Below, one piece after another: positions 1 to 8,635 of a stretch of DNA of 29,053 nt. The notes under the pieces are model-generated. The model was given only the letters and a program-made list of their open reading frames with translations, was not told where the DNA came from and searched no databases. This DNA comes from Pseudomonadota bacterium (GTDB lineage: Bacteria > Desulfobacterota > Desulfovibrionia > Desulfovibrionales > Desulfovibrionaceae), in NCBI GenBank assembly GCA_023417745.1, contig JAEZEM010000192.1, forward strand, positions 1 to 29,053, given 5' to 3'. Numbering within the stretch: the stretch's first letter is position 1; each line of letters begins with the position of its first letter. The translations under genes and the position numbers were made by a program.

Positions 1-34
1 GGCCTGAGGCCCCCAGACCCCCCAGCTGGAGAAA
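1..34. repeat. Intergenic palindromic repeat, copy A (cut by window edge)
   Basis: This segment matches 28771-28804 without gaps at 31 of 34 positions; the only mismatches are the three bases 24-26. In the other copy the match is the right part of a perfect 25-nt palindrome, so the left arm here is probably just outside the window. It lies in non-coding DNA left of a small minus-strand gene. It is probably a dispersed REP-like element of this genome; only two copies are visible here. Confidence 0.7.
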
Positions 35-127
35 GCGTAAAAGGGGGGCGGCGTGGATTGGTTGTTTGTCGGCCGGAGTCTGAGGCCACCCGAACCCTCG
101 TGGGAGGACGTTGCCGTCGTGGGGGCG

Positions 128-460
128 TCAGAAGGCGATAAGGCGGGCCGCGGCGGCCTGGGACAGGCGGCTGAGGATGGCCGGCAGATCGGGGCCGGCC
201 AAGGCGGCGGCCAGGGGCGGATGGCCGGCCAGGCGCGGGGCCAGGCTCCAGCCGCCCGGCGCGGCCGGATCAAGGCGAATGTCCTCGTAGAATATCTCGA
301 AGCCGTCGGCTTCCTCGGCCAGGACGCCGTGGAGCAGTTCCAGCACGGCGTAGGCAAAATATTTTTCCACGTCCGCGCCGTGTCGGCTCTTTGCCAAGGC
401 GGCGTCAAAGGTGGGCCAAAGGGCGGTTTCCAGGCTCTCGAAGGCGTTTTGGGCGGACAT
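128..460 (-). CDS. Hypothetical protein, 110 aa
   Basis: I do not recognise this protein. It is a 110-residue acidic, Ala/Leu-rich, probably helical protein with no signal peptide or membrane segment. The frame is open further upstream, but I chose the ATG at 460 because a GGAG ribosome-binding site lies 8 nt before it and the longer version would run into the start of the divergent glutamate dehydrogenase gene. It is transcribed away from that gene, with about 130 nt between the two starts. The N-terminal half (around residues 20-45) holds a conserved-looking patch with aromatic and acidic residues (KYFAYAVLELLHG). No function is proposed. Confidence 0.6.
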   Translation of the reverse strand: MSAQNAFESLETALWPTFDAALAKSRHGADVEKYFAYAVLELLHGVLAEEADGFEIFYEDIRLDPAAPGGWSLAPRLAGHPPLAAALAGPDLPAILSRLSQAAAARLIAF

Positions 461-590
461 GGCGGCGTCTCCGTGGCGAAAAACTGCTGGGTACGGCAGG
501 CCGGCCTCGGGCGCAAGTCCCCTTGCCATCTGGCAAACCTTTGGCCATGACGAGGATGTTCCGAAATCCCTCGCCAAGGAGCCGTCCGCC

Positions 591-3500
591 ATGCCCGAGT
601 CCAGCCCGCCCGACGCCGCCGTCCTTGCCCGAAGCGTCAACCGCGACCTGCGCCGCCAGGTGAGCGAACTGGCTCCCTGGTTCGCGGCCAACATGCCGGC
701 CTACTATTTCCGCACCCACGACGCCGCGCAACAGGCCCGACATCTGCGCGCCGTCATTTCCGGCGAGGTGCTGACCGGCGGCCAGTCCGCCACCCTCTGG
801 GACGCCACCCGCACCCGGCTGACCCGCATCGCCCCGGCCGACGGCTCCTGCCTTCTCGACCATCTGGCCGAGCGGGTTGACGACAACATCCGCACCTCGC
901 GCCTCTACGCTTCCCTGGACGGCCGGCTGCGTCTGGACACCTTTCTGCTCGATCCCCAGCCGCCGGTGGCCCCCAAAAGCACGGCCATGCGCCGGGCCGT
1001 GGCCGCCATGACGGCCGGGGGGCATCTTGATGCCCGCTTCCGCCAGGCCTTCACCGCCTTTCTCGGCGGCGCGCCGGCCGATTACGTCGAGAAGTTCGAC
1101 CCCCTGCGGGCCGCCAGACATTTCGCCCTGGCCCGGGAACTCGACGGCCGCGACGGCGTGCGGGTGGAGCTGCATTTGCTGGCCGACGCCTCCGAGAGCC
1201 GGCTCGTCGTGGCCATGCGCGAGCCGCCCCGGTCTGGGCTGCTCCTGCAAGTGGCCCAGACCGTCTTGTCCGAGGGCCTGACCATCCTGCGCGGCTATTC
1301 CGACCGGTTTGTCCTGGCCGGCGGCGACCTGTCGGTCATCAGCCTCTACGTTGCCCGGGAAGGCCGGGCTCTGGACCCGGCCGACGCGGCCTGGAAACGG
1401 CTGCGCCTGCTCCTGCGCCGGGTCAAGTGGAGCGTGCCGGCCAAGGACCAGCCCCTGGCCGTCCTGGCTTTGCAGCACGGATTTGCCCAGGAGGATGTCG
1501 AGCTGCTCGCAGCCGGCTGCGAATGCGCCAGGCAATTTCTGTTGCCCCGAAACCGCTACGCTTTTTCCATGGACAACGTGCAGGGCGTCCTTCTCGCCCA
1601 TCCGGCCCGGGCCAGGGCGCTGCTGGACGTGTTTGCCGCCCGATTCGATCCGCAACTGCCCCTGCGGCATCGGGAGACCGACGCTGCGCCGCTGGCCGGA
1701 GCCGTGCTGGACGGCCTCGACGACGAGTTGGCCCGGCAGGTGTTCGCTGCCGTCATCGAATTGTGGCGGCACGTGCTGCGCACGAATTTTTATCTGCCCG
1801 ACCGCTTCGGCCTGGCTTTCCGTCTGGCCCCCGGCGTCATTGAGGCCATTGGCGGTTCGCCCCGGCCGGCCGGAGAGAACCTGCCCCACGCGCTCTTTTT
1901 CTTTGCCGGCCCGAAAATGCGCGGCTTCCACGTGCGCTACCGCGAGATGGCCCGAGGCGGGGTGCGTCTGGTGCGGACCCGAACCTGGGCCCAGCTCGAA
2001 CTGGAATCCGGCCGGCTCTACGAAGAGGCCAAGCATCTGGCCGAGTCCCAGCAGCTCAAAAACAAGGACATCCCCGAAGGCGGAGCCAAGGCCGTGCTGC
2101 TGCTCGATCCCGGGGCCGATCCCACTTTGGCCCTCAAAAGCGCCATGGACGGGCTGCTTGATCTGCTCGTGCCCGGGGACGAGACGCCTACGCTTCCGGG
2201 CGTGGTCGACTGCCTGGGCCGGCCCGAGCTCGTCTATCTCGGCCCGGACGAGGGCATCACCCCGGACCACATCCGCTGGATCGTGCGCCGGGCCGCCAAG
2301 CGCGGCTACGGCTGGCCCAGCGCCTTTATGAGCTCCAAGCCCGAGGGCGGCATCAACCACAAGCGCTACGGCGTCACCAGCCTTGGCGTGCTGGAATTTG
2401 CCGACGCCTTTTTGCGCGAGGCCGGCATCGACCCCGACCGCCAGGCCTTCACGGTCAAGCTGACCGGCGGCCCGGCCGGGGACGTGGCCGGCAATGCCCT
2501 GATCCAGCTCTTTGCCCGCTACGGCGACCGGGCCAAGGTGCTGGCGATCAGCGACGGCCACGGCGCGGCCTACGATCCGGCCGGCCTGGACCCGGCTGAG
2601 CTGACCCGGTTGGTGGCCGCCGAAACCGCCATCACCGGCTTTGATCCGGCCCGGCTGTCCGGCCCGGAAGCCTTTGTCCTGGCCGCCGACACGCGAGACG
2701 GCGCTAAGGCTCGGGCCAGCCTGCACAACACCGTCGTGGCCGACCTTTTCATCCCGGCCGGCGGCCGCCCGGACACCATAAACGACGCCAACTGGAGCGC
2801 CTTTTGCGACGAGACGGGCCGGCCCTCGGCCCGGGTCATCATCGAAGGGGCCAATCTCTTTCTGACCTCCGGCGCGCGCCGGGGCCTGGAGGCGGCCGGG
2901 GTGCTCATCGCCCCCGGCCCCTCGGCCAACAAGGCCGGGGTCATCTGCTCGTCCTATGAGATCCTGGCCGGCATGGCCATGACCCAGGAGGAACTGGCCG
3001 CCTGCCATGCCCGCTACGTCGAGGAAGTGCTGGTGATACTTGGCCGCAAGGCCCGAAACGAGGCTGGGCTGTTGCTGCGCGAACGCCGCCGTCGCGGGGG
3101 CACGACGGGGCTCGTTGCCTTGAGCCGCGAGGCGTCGCTGGAAATTACGGCTCTCAAGGATGCCCTGAGCGAAGCCATGACCCGGCAGGCCCCGACCGTG
3201 GCCGACATTGCCGCCGATTCGCTGCTGACGGGGCTTATCGCCGCCCATTGCCCACCACTGGTGGCGGCGCGCCATCTGGAGCGACTTTTTGCCGTGGCTC
3301 CGGCGGCCTATCTCCATGCCGCAGCCGCAGCCCAGGCCGCCTCGACCATCGTCTACGCCGAAGGCCTGGGCTGGCTGTCGCGCCTGGCCGGCCTGCGCGA
3401 GCTTATGGCCGTGGTTCGGGCCTATTTCGCGGCCGCCGGGGAACTGGATAGGCGTCTGGCCGCCCTTGGCCGCAGCCGGCTGCCCGGCCGCGACGAACTG

Positions 3501-3596
3501 GCCGACCTGTTGGCCCGGTCCGGGCGCAAGGTGTTGTGCGAGCAGGCCCTGGGCCTGGATGGCCCGGCAGCGGGCGGGGAGGGCGAGGGGACCTAG
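591..3596 (+). CDS. NAD-type glutamate dehydrogenase, large (about 1000 aa) form
   Basis: This 1001-residue protein should interconvert glutamate and 2-oxoglutarate plus ammonium in the cytoplasm, with NAD as the likely cofactor. The first ~430 residues are a poorly conserved regulatory-type extension. The catalytic domain follows, with the lysine-containing motif LKNKDIPEGGAK around residues 489-500. The dinucleotide-binding half comes next (LTGGPAGDVAGNALIQL, then IIEGANLFLT), and PSANKAGVICSSYEILAG is the equivalent of the family's ANKAGVxxSSxE segment. The length separates it from the ~450-residue hexameric enzymes and from the ~1600-residue class. I chose ATG 591 because AAGGAG lies 9 nt upstream; in-frame starts further left overlap the divergent gene. 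It ends tail-to-tail with the TPR gene on the other strand, the two stop codons sharing a CTAG. Exact cofactor use is inferred. Confidence 0.85.
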   Translation: MPESSPPDAAVLARSVNRDLRRQVSELAPWFAANMPAYYFRTHDAAQQARHLRAVISGEVLTGGQSATLWDATRTRLTRIAPADGSCLLDHLAERVDDNIRTSRLYASLDGRLRLDTFLLDPQPPVAPKSTAMRRAVAAMTAGGHLDARFRQAFTAFLGGAPADYVEKFDPLRAARHFALARELDGRDGVRVELHLLADASESRLVVAMREPPRSGLLLQVAQTVLSEGLTILRGYSDRFVLAGGDLSVISLYVAREGRALDPADAAWKRLRLLLRRVKWSVPAKDQPLAVLALQHGFAQEDVELLAAGCECARQFLLPRNRYAFSMDNVQGVLLAHPARARALLDVFAARFDPQLPLRHRETDAAPLAGAVLDGLDDELARQVFAAVIELWRHVLRTNFYLPDRFGLAFRLAPGVIEAIGGSPRPAGENLPHALFFFAGPKMRGFHVRYREMARGGVRLVRTRTWAQLELESGRLYEEAKHLAESQQLKNKDIPEGGAKAVLLLDPGADPTLALKSAMDGLLDLLVPGDETPTLPGVVDCLGRPELVYLGPDEGITPDHIRWIVRRAAKRGYGWPSAFMSSKPEGGINHKRYGVTSLGVLEFADAFLREAGIDPDRQAFTVKLTGGPAGDVAGNALIQLFARYGDRAKVLAISDGHGAAYDPAGLDPAELTRLVAAETAITGFDPARLSGPEAFVLAADTRDGAKARASLHNTVVADLFIPAGGRPDTINDANWSAFCDETGRPSARVIIEGANLFLTSGARRGLEAAGVLIAPGPSANKAGVICSSYEILAGMAMTQEELAACHARYVEEVLVILGRKARNEAGLLLRERRRRGGTTGLVALSREASLEITALKDALSEAMTRQAPTVADIAADSLLTGLIAAHCPPLVAARHLERLFAVAPAAYLHAAAAAQAASTIVYAEGLGWLSRLAGLRELMAVVRAYFAAAGELDRRLAALGRSRLPGRDELADLLARSGRKVLCEQALGLDGPAAGGEGEGT

Positions 3597-4330
3597 ATCT
3601 TGATGGGCGGGAGCACGATGTGGGGCGGCGTGTCCCAGATGCGTTCGAGGAGCTTTCTGGCTTCGGCGAGTTCGGGATTGAGGGCCAGGGCTTCCCGGGC
3701 GGTCTTCTCGGCCTCGGCCAGATTGTGCTGCTCGTAGTAGACCCGCGCGATGTTCAGCAGCAAATGGTCATCGGTGGGGGAGAGTTCGCGAGCCCGGAAA
3801 TAGTACTTGAGCGCCTCGTCAAACAGGCCCTTTTTGCGCAAGTTGATGCCGAATTCGTTGAACAGGTGCTTGTGGCGGGGTTCAAAGGCTTCTTCTAGCC
3901 GCACCAGGCGGTCGAAGATGTAGGAGGCCTTCTCGGTCTTGTCCATGGCCAGATAGATCAGCCCCAGGCCGAAGTTGGCCCGGATGTTGTCCTCGTCGAT
4001 ACGCTTGATCTTGAGGTATTCCTGCTCGGCGCTGGCCGGCTTGTTGGACGCCCGGTAGTGGTCGCCCACGAGCAGGGGCTGGCTCAGCAGCCGATAGCTC
4101 AGGTCCGGCTCCAGGTGATAGTCCTCGAAGAGTTTTTCCCGGGTGATGCGAAAGGGCGTGCCCTGGCGCTTGAAGTCCATGTCCAGGCTCTGCACGTCGA
4201 AGGCGTTGTCGTCGAGTTCCTTGACGAACCAGTAGGTCTCGGACTGGGCGGTCCGCTTGGTGACGCCAAAACCTACCGTGACGGCGGTTTTGAGCGAAAA
4301 GATGCCGTTGATCCGGTTTTCTTGGCTCAT
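3593..4330 (-). CDS. TPR-repeat protein, 245 aa
   Basis: This is a cytoplasmic tetratricopeptide-repeat protein, probably a protein-interaction scaffold. Residues 1-95 form a non-TPR N-terminal region (FSLKTAVTVGFGVTKRT near the start). From about residue 105 there are three to four TPR units, the clearest being FNEFGINLRKKGLFDEALKYY and LLLNIARVYYEQHNLAEAEK. The C-terminal ~75 residues align with the C-terminal TPR block of the gene just upstream, the receiver-TPR protein: both carry N-x-x-G-I-x-L-R-K-(K/R)-G followed by L-x-x-N-I-A. The gene starts 15 nt after that gene's stop codon, so the two are almost certainly one operon and arose in part by duplication. No enzymatic motif is visible. 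Confidence 0.8.
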   Translation of the reverse strand: MSQENRINGIFSLKTAVTVGFGVTKRTAQSETYWFVKELDDNAFDVQSLDMDFKRQGTPFRITREKLFEDYHLEPDLSYRLLSQPLLVGDHYRASNKPASAEQEYLKIKRIDEDNIRANFGLGLIYLAMDKTEKASYIFDRLVRLEEAFEPRHKHLFNEFGINLRKKGLFDEALKYYFRARELSPTDDHLLLNIARVYYEQHNLAEAEKTAREALALNPELAEARKLLERIWDTPPHIVLPPIKI

Positions 4331-4345
4331 GCGCGGCCCGGGTTC

Positions 4346-5425
4346 TCAGACGTCCATGGCCAGGGCGGCCTGGCCGGCGTCGGCTGCGGTCGTTTGTGGG
4401 GCTTGGGCGAGGCCGTCATATTGTTTGGCGCGCAGCTTGGCCAGAAGCCTGGCGGCCTCGGGGAAGGGGTCGCGCAAGCTTACCGCCTGTTCCAGATGGT
4501 GGATGGCTCGGTCATAGTCCTTGGCGAAAATGCAGGCCTTGGCAATGTTGTAATGGAGGTTTTCGTCCTTGGGCGTCAGCGTCAGGGCCTGGGTGTAGGC
4601 GTGCAGGGCTCCGGGATAGTCGCCCCGCTTGCGCAGGTCGATGCCCAGCGAATTGTAGGGGTTGATCGCGTCGGGATTGGCTTGGAGGATCTCGGCGAAG
4701 AGTTCCTTGAGTTCGGCCAGACGGTCCTGGAGGGCGAGAATCTCGGCGGATTTGTCGAGATAGGCCCGGTAGTTGGCCTCGTCGCCCTTTCCCTTGTAGG
4801 CGTGGGCCATGCCCTGGTAGGCCTCGGCGTACATGGCGTTTAAGGCCAGGGCCTTGTTGAAGGCCACGATGGCTTTGCCGTATTTTTGCCGGTGCAGGTA
4901 ATCCATCCCTTTGTTGAACCAAATGGCGGATTCGTTTTCCTCTTCCACGATCTCGGAAAATTCCTGCAACGCCTCGTCGAAGCGGCCTTGCTGCACGAGT
5001 TCCTGGGCTGTTTGCAGCTGTTCGACTTCCACCTCGTCGACGCTGATGGTCTCCAGGGCCATTTGGAGGTGCCGTTCCAGGGTGGTCATGGAATAAGGTC
5101 GAATGACGTAGCCGTTGCAGCCGGCGGCAATGGCCTTGACCACGTTTTGCACGCCGCTTTCGGTGGTTACCATGATGACGGGCAAAAGCTTGGAGCGGGT
5201 GGCCCGGCGCAAGGCGCGCAGGCAACTGGCCCCGTCCATGCCTTTGACGGCGGCGTCGATGAGCACCACCTGAACGGCGTTTTCCTTGATGGGGTCAAGC
5301 AGATCGTCGAGTTCGTCGGAGACGATGACGTTTCTGATGTTGAGATCAAGGCAGCACTTTTTGTCCCGGGCGGCATGATGCAGGTTGTTGGTGAGGATGG
5401 CGACGGAGATGTTCGGCGTTTCCAT
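4346..5425 (-). CDS. Receiver-domain protein with C-terminal TPR repeats
   Basis: This 359-residue protein has an N-terminal response-regulator receiver domain (about residues 5-125) and a C-terminal TPR array (about 130-340), with no DNA-binding output. The receiver keeps the phospho-acceptor aspartate (D57 in VVLIDAAVKGMDG) and the switch threonines (T87/T88). It lacks the usual acidic pair after beta-1 (the segment reads AILTNN) and has Arg109 in RPY where the conserved lysine of KP(F/Y) normally sits. Mg-dependent phosphorylation may therefore be weak or lost. It is the first gene of an operon with the TPR gene downstream. The ribosome-binding site is weak (GAG about 8 nt before ATG). The TPR part suggests output by protein contact. 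No kinase gene is adjacent. Confidence 0.85.
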   Translation of the reverse strand: METPNISVAILTNNLHHAARDKKCCLDLNIRNVIVSDELDDLLDPIKENAVQVVLIDAAVKGMDGASCLRALRRATRSKLLPVIMVTTESGVQNVVKAIAAGCNGYVIRPYSMTTLERHLQMALETISVDEVEVEQLQTAQELVQQGRFDEALQEFSEIVEEENESAIWFNKGMDYLHRQKYGKAIVAFNKALALNAMYAEAYQGMAHAYKGKGDEANYRAYLDKSAEILALQDRLAELKELFAEILQANPDAINPYNSLGIDLRKRGDYPGALHAYTQALTLTPKDENLHYNIAKACIFAKDYDRAIHHLEQAVSLRDPFPEAARLLAKLRAKQYDGLAQAPQTTAADAGQAALAMDV

Positions 5426-5898
5426 GCTGGGCTCGGTTGTCCGGATAAAGTACGCCTGTCTTGCATGTGGACAAGGTCGGGGAAGGAACGATCCCGATCC
5501 TGGAAGCCAAGAAAGAGCGGGAATTGTCGTGCTTTAGAAAGCTACCATGCGTTGACGGCAAAACCAAGGGAAAAAGCGGAAGTTCGGCCGGGTCAATTTG
5601 TCGGCCGTTGCTGTGTCGGTGCAGAGGATGTCGTCTCTATGATTTACACAGCAACAATACCAATTGGCATTCATGTTCCTCCGCGACATTTGTGGTTGCC
5701 ACGGCCGTTTCTGGAGCAGTCGAGGGCCTTGCCTAATGGCGGCGTCGGCCTGTTGCGATCGCGCCGGTCAAGCATGAAGGTTCTCGAATGAGAAAGAGAA
5801 TTCCAGTCTGTTGTTGCAACAAAGGGCGGTATGGCGTTGCCAGGGCACGACGCAACGCCGCCGCCAGCCAACAGGACCGGCAGCCTGTCTTTTCCCGA
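5426..5898. other. Intergenic region, 473 nt
   Basis: This gap separates two minus-strand operons. It should hold the promoter of the receiver-TPR operon at its left and the 3' untranslated end of the DUF2207 gene at its right. A GGCGTTGC / GCAACGCC stem (5833-5840 with 5852-5859, 11-nt loop) lies about 40-65 nt past the DUF2207 stop and could end or stabilise that transcript, but no T-run follows directly. A perfect 12-nt palindrome, TTGTTGCAACAA, lies at 5810-5821. Small open frames here have no coding character and I see no gene. Confidence 0.5.
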
Positions 5899-7902
5899 CT
5901 ACCAGCCTCCGCCTCCGCCTCCGCCCCCGCCGCCGCCCGAACTCCCGCCGCCGCCCGAGCCGGAAGACGATCCCGGGGCCGTGGACGAGGAACTGATGGC
6001 CGAGGAGAACCCCGAGCCGAGGTCACCAGCGAAACCGCCGAAGTCTCCGGAACTCCAGCCGTGGCCGATGTACCAGACCGGCTGGTAGCCCTGGGCCGCG
6101 GCCCGCGCCAGCACCTCGGCGAACTGGGCCGCCCAGTCGTTTTCCACGTCCAGGGCCAGGGCGTAGGGCAGGTAACGTTCGAACAGCTCGGGCGTGCGCT
6201 CCGGGGGCGTAAGCAGGTTAAGGCGTTCGCCCTCGCCCACGCGGAGATAGAGCCGAAAGCCCTCCAGGGCGTCCATGACTCGGCGGCCTTCCTTGGTCGG
6301 GGCCATAAGCAGGCGGCGAAAGATCGCGGCTTCCACGGCGATGGCGGCCAGGCAGGCGGCCGCCGGCCAGGAGACGGCGATGGAAAGGAAGGCCAGGGCA
6401 GCCAGCTCGCCAAGGACGAAGGGCAGGGCGAACAGACAGGCAAAGGCTGCGCCGACGATGCTCAGAAAGCGCGGCCGGGCCTTGGCCTTGGCCAGGGCCT
6501 GCATGGCCCGCATGGTCAGGGCGGCCACGCCGAAGCTCCACACGCCAAGCCATGCCAGGGTCATGCCGGCCATCTCCGGTTCGTCGGCGTTCAGCGCGAC
6601 CAGGGCGAAGACCAGTAGGCAAAGCGTCACGCCGACAAAGAAATACGCCCGGTTGACCTGGAAATGACTGCCCTCGTATCGGTCCTTGAGGTCTTCGCGA
6701 AGGGCCTTTTGCGCCGCCCGCACGGCTTGATGATTTTCCTGCTCCAGGCGCACGGCCGGCGCGCCGCCAAGCAGGGCGTCGAGGAGGCCGGCCTGCCAGG
6801 AACCTTCGGGAAAGCGCTTCTTGCCGCGCCCGACGATGTAGGTTCCGTCGTCATCCTCGATGACGGCCCCGCCGGCCACGGCCATCTCCACCACCCCGGC
6901 GGCGAAGGCCTTGTCGTCATAGCCCATGCGCCGCAGGAAGCGGGCTCCCGGGGCGCTGACGTCGTCCGGGGGCGAAAACAGGGGAATGGTGACGCCCTTG
7001 GCCGGGTCGCGGCCGACAATGATCCAGGCCACGACGAAAAAGATCGTCACCACAACGAGGCCGACGGCGGCCAGGTGAAAAGCCCGGCTCGTCAGGATGC
7101 GCTCGGTCGGTGTGGGCAGGGTGACGAAGCCCTTGGGAAAGCTTACGGCCACGGTCAGACCCGAGCCTGGGGGCAGGGGCTTGGTTGTTTGGCATAAAAA
7201 CGTGCCCGGCCCGGTATGGGCGGTGAAATCGCGGCTTTTGGCCCCGGCCGGCCCGGTGTAGGCGGCCCACTGTCCCGGCTGGGCCCCGGGCGGCAGAAAG
7301 ATCGTGGTCGAAGCCTGGTCGATGGGCAGCCGCCAGCCGTTGCCGGTGACGTTCCAGTAGAGTTCGTCGTAGTCCGCGAATTGTCCGATCTGGCCGTCGG
7401 TGGCGTAGGTTAGTTCGTACGTGTGTTCGCCCGGGTCGAGCAATCGCCCTTTTTTGCCCATGTAGACCATGACGCCGTTGCCGGTCGTCTCGGTATGATA
7501 GTCTTCGCTGCGTCCGTCGCGGCGAACGCCGAGGACCTTGAAACCTACCGTCACGGTCTTGCCGCCGGGAATGTCGTAACGCGTGGGGAATTCGCGCACG
7601 ATGCCCTGGCGGATGGACTGGCCGGCGGCCAGGACGCGCAGGGTCTCGACCACGGTGAGATCGCCGTTGGCGGCAATGGTCACCCGGCTGTCAAAGGACA
7701 GCAGGCGTTCGGTCTGGGCAGCGGCCGGGCCGGCCAGGACGGCCAGCAAGGCCAGGGCCGCAAGTGTTGCGCCCCGGGAAAAAAGCGCCCGGATGAGGCG
7801 CGAAAAAGCGCTTTGCACAAAGACAAGCCAACCTGTCGCCAAGGGCGTTTCTCCAGGGCGCGACGCAACAATGCCGCCGGACCGGAAGGCCGCCCGGTTC
7901 AC
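5899..7902 (-). CDS. DUF2207-family membrane protein
   Basis: This is a predicted inner-membrane protein of 667 residues with a large exported N-terminal domain. A hydrophobic export segment lies around residues 42-62 and ends in PAAAQ. An Ig-like extracytoplasmic domain follows to about residue 275. Membrane segments come next: one near 280-305, then four to five between about 415 and 520. A cytoplasmic portion follows, and the tail is rich in Ser and then Gly, ending in a run of eleven glycines and a Trp. DUF2207 proteins commonly pair with LemA. The proposed start is GTG at 7902, which overlaps the lemA stop (GTGA) and suggests translational coupling; it gives an unusually long region before the hydrophobic core, so a later start is possible. 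The function is unknown but envelope-related. Confidence 0.85.
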   Translation of the reverse strand: MNRAAFRSGGIVASRPGETPLATGWLVFVQSAFSRLIRALFSRGATLAALALLAVLAGPAAAQTERLLSFDSRVTIAANGDLTVVETLRVLAAGQSIRQGIVREFPTRYDIPGGKTVTVGFKVLGVRRDGRSEDYHTETTGNGVMVYMGKKGRLLDPGEHTYELTYATDGQIGQFADYDELYWNVTGNGWRLPIDQASTTIFLPPGAQPGQWAAYTGPAGAKSRDFTAHTGPGTFLCQTTKPLPPGSGLTVAVSFPKGFVTLPTPTERILTSRAFHLAAVGLVVVTIFFVVAWIIVGRDPAKGVTIPLFSPPDDVSAPGARFLRRMGYDDKAFAAGVVEMAVAGGAVIEDDDGTYIVGRGKKRFPEGSWQAGLLDALLGGAPAVRLEQENHQAVRAAQKALREDLKDRYEGSHFQVNRAYFFVGVTLCLLVFALVALNADEPEMAGMTLAWLGVWSFGVAALTMRAMQALAKAKARPRFLSIVGAAFACLFALPFVLGELAALAFLSIAVSWPAAACLAAIAVEAAIFRRLLMAPTKEGRRVMDALEGFRLYLRVGEGERLNLLTPPERTPELFERYLPYALALDVENDWAAQFAEVLARAAAQGYQPVWYIGHGWSSGDFGGFAGDLGSGFSSAISSSSTAPGSSSGSGGGGSSGGGGGGGGGGGW

Positions 7903-8471
7903 GAGCCGGCTCCGGCGTCGAAGCTCACGCGCGGCACGGCGCGGTCGGCCGGGTCCTCGATCTCGAAATAGGGCAGGGGGCCAAAGCCCATGGACGAGGC
8001 CAGCAAGTTGGCCGGAAACGTCTGGGAGCGGTTGTTCTGCTCCCGGGCCGCGCCGTTGTAGTAGCGCCGGGCGAGTTGTATCTCCGACTCGATGGCGGCC
8101 AGTTCCTGTTGCAGGGAGGCGAAGTTCTCGCTGGCCCGCAGTTGGGGATAGCCTTCGGCCACGGCGAAAAAACGGGTGAGGGCCTGGGTGAGTTCGCCTT
8201 CCAGGCGATAACGGGCGGCTTCATCGGCAGTATCCTGGATTTTCGTGCGCAGGCCGGTCACGGCTTCCAGTACGCCGCGTTCGTGGCCCATGTAGCCTTT
8301 GACGGCTTCGACCAGATTGGGAATGAGGTCGGCCCGGCGTTTGAGTTGGACGTCAACGCCGCTGCGGGCTTCCTCGGTCAGGTTGCGGCCCCGGATCAGG
8401 CCGTTGTAGAGGGCGATGCCGTAGAAGCCAAGGAGCAGGGCGACGCCCAGGACGACGGACAGTGCGATCAT
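7899..8471 (-). CDS. lemA: LemA family protein
   Basis: This 190-residue LemA-family protein is anchored by an N-terminal membrane helix (about residues 2-23). The rest is a helical bundle with the family signature: R-R-x-D-L-I-P-N-L-V-E-x-V-K-G-Y near residues 45-60, NFxxLQxEL near 115, and the motif NNRSQTFPANLLA near 150-162. It starts at ATG 8471 behind a strong AAAGGAG site. It overlaps the DUF2207 gene by 4 nt and is the promoter-proximal gene of that pair. The biochemical role of LemA proteins is not well defined; membrane association is well supported. Transcription diverges from the histidine kinase gene, with 164 nt between the two starts that should hold both promoters. Confidence 0.9.
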   Translation of the reverse strand: MIALSVVLGVALLLGFYGIALYNGLIRGRNLTEEARSGVDVQLKRRADLIPNLVEAVKGYMGHERGVLEAVTGLRTKIQDTADEAARYRLEGELTQALTRFFAVAEGYPQLRASENFASLQQELAAIESEIQLARRYYNGAAREQNNRSQTFPANLLASSMGFGPLPYFEIEDPADRAVPRVSFDAGAGS

Positions 8472-8635
8472 GGCGGAACTCCTTTGTCGGAAAACGGCGC
8501 ATGAGCCGATACTGCAAAGTCATACGGAAACCGGCCGGCCAAGGCAATGGCCGGTTGCGGCCGAGCCTTCCCATGCCGCCTTGCCGGTGCTAGACGGGAT
8601 GGGCGATGGGCCAAGAACAGGGAGCGAGAACCATC

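Noticed and set aside
405..3317. A 970-codon open frame on the minus strand across the glutamate dehydrogenase gene
   Set aside because: It is a by-product of strong GC bias at third positions of the real gene. Its translation is Gly/Gln/His/Val-rich with no domain, and the plus-strand protein has clear family motifs.
5831..6088. A plus-strand frame encoding a long proline run
   Set aside because: The proline run is the complement of the glycine-rich tail of the DUF2207 protein.
7850..7878. Similarity of about 25 nt to 5838-5866
   Set aside because: Matches are short, interrupted and GC-rich; they do not exceed what is expected in this composition.
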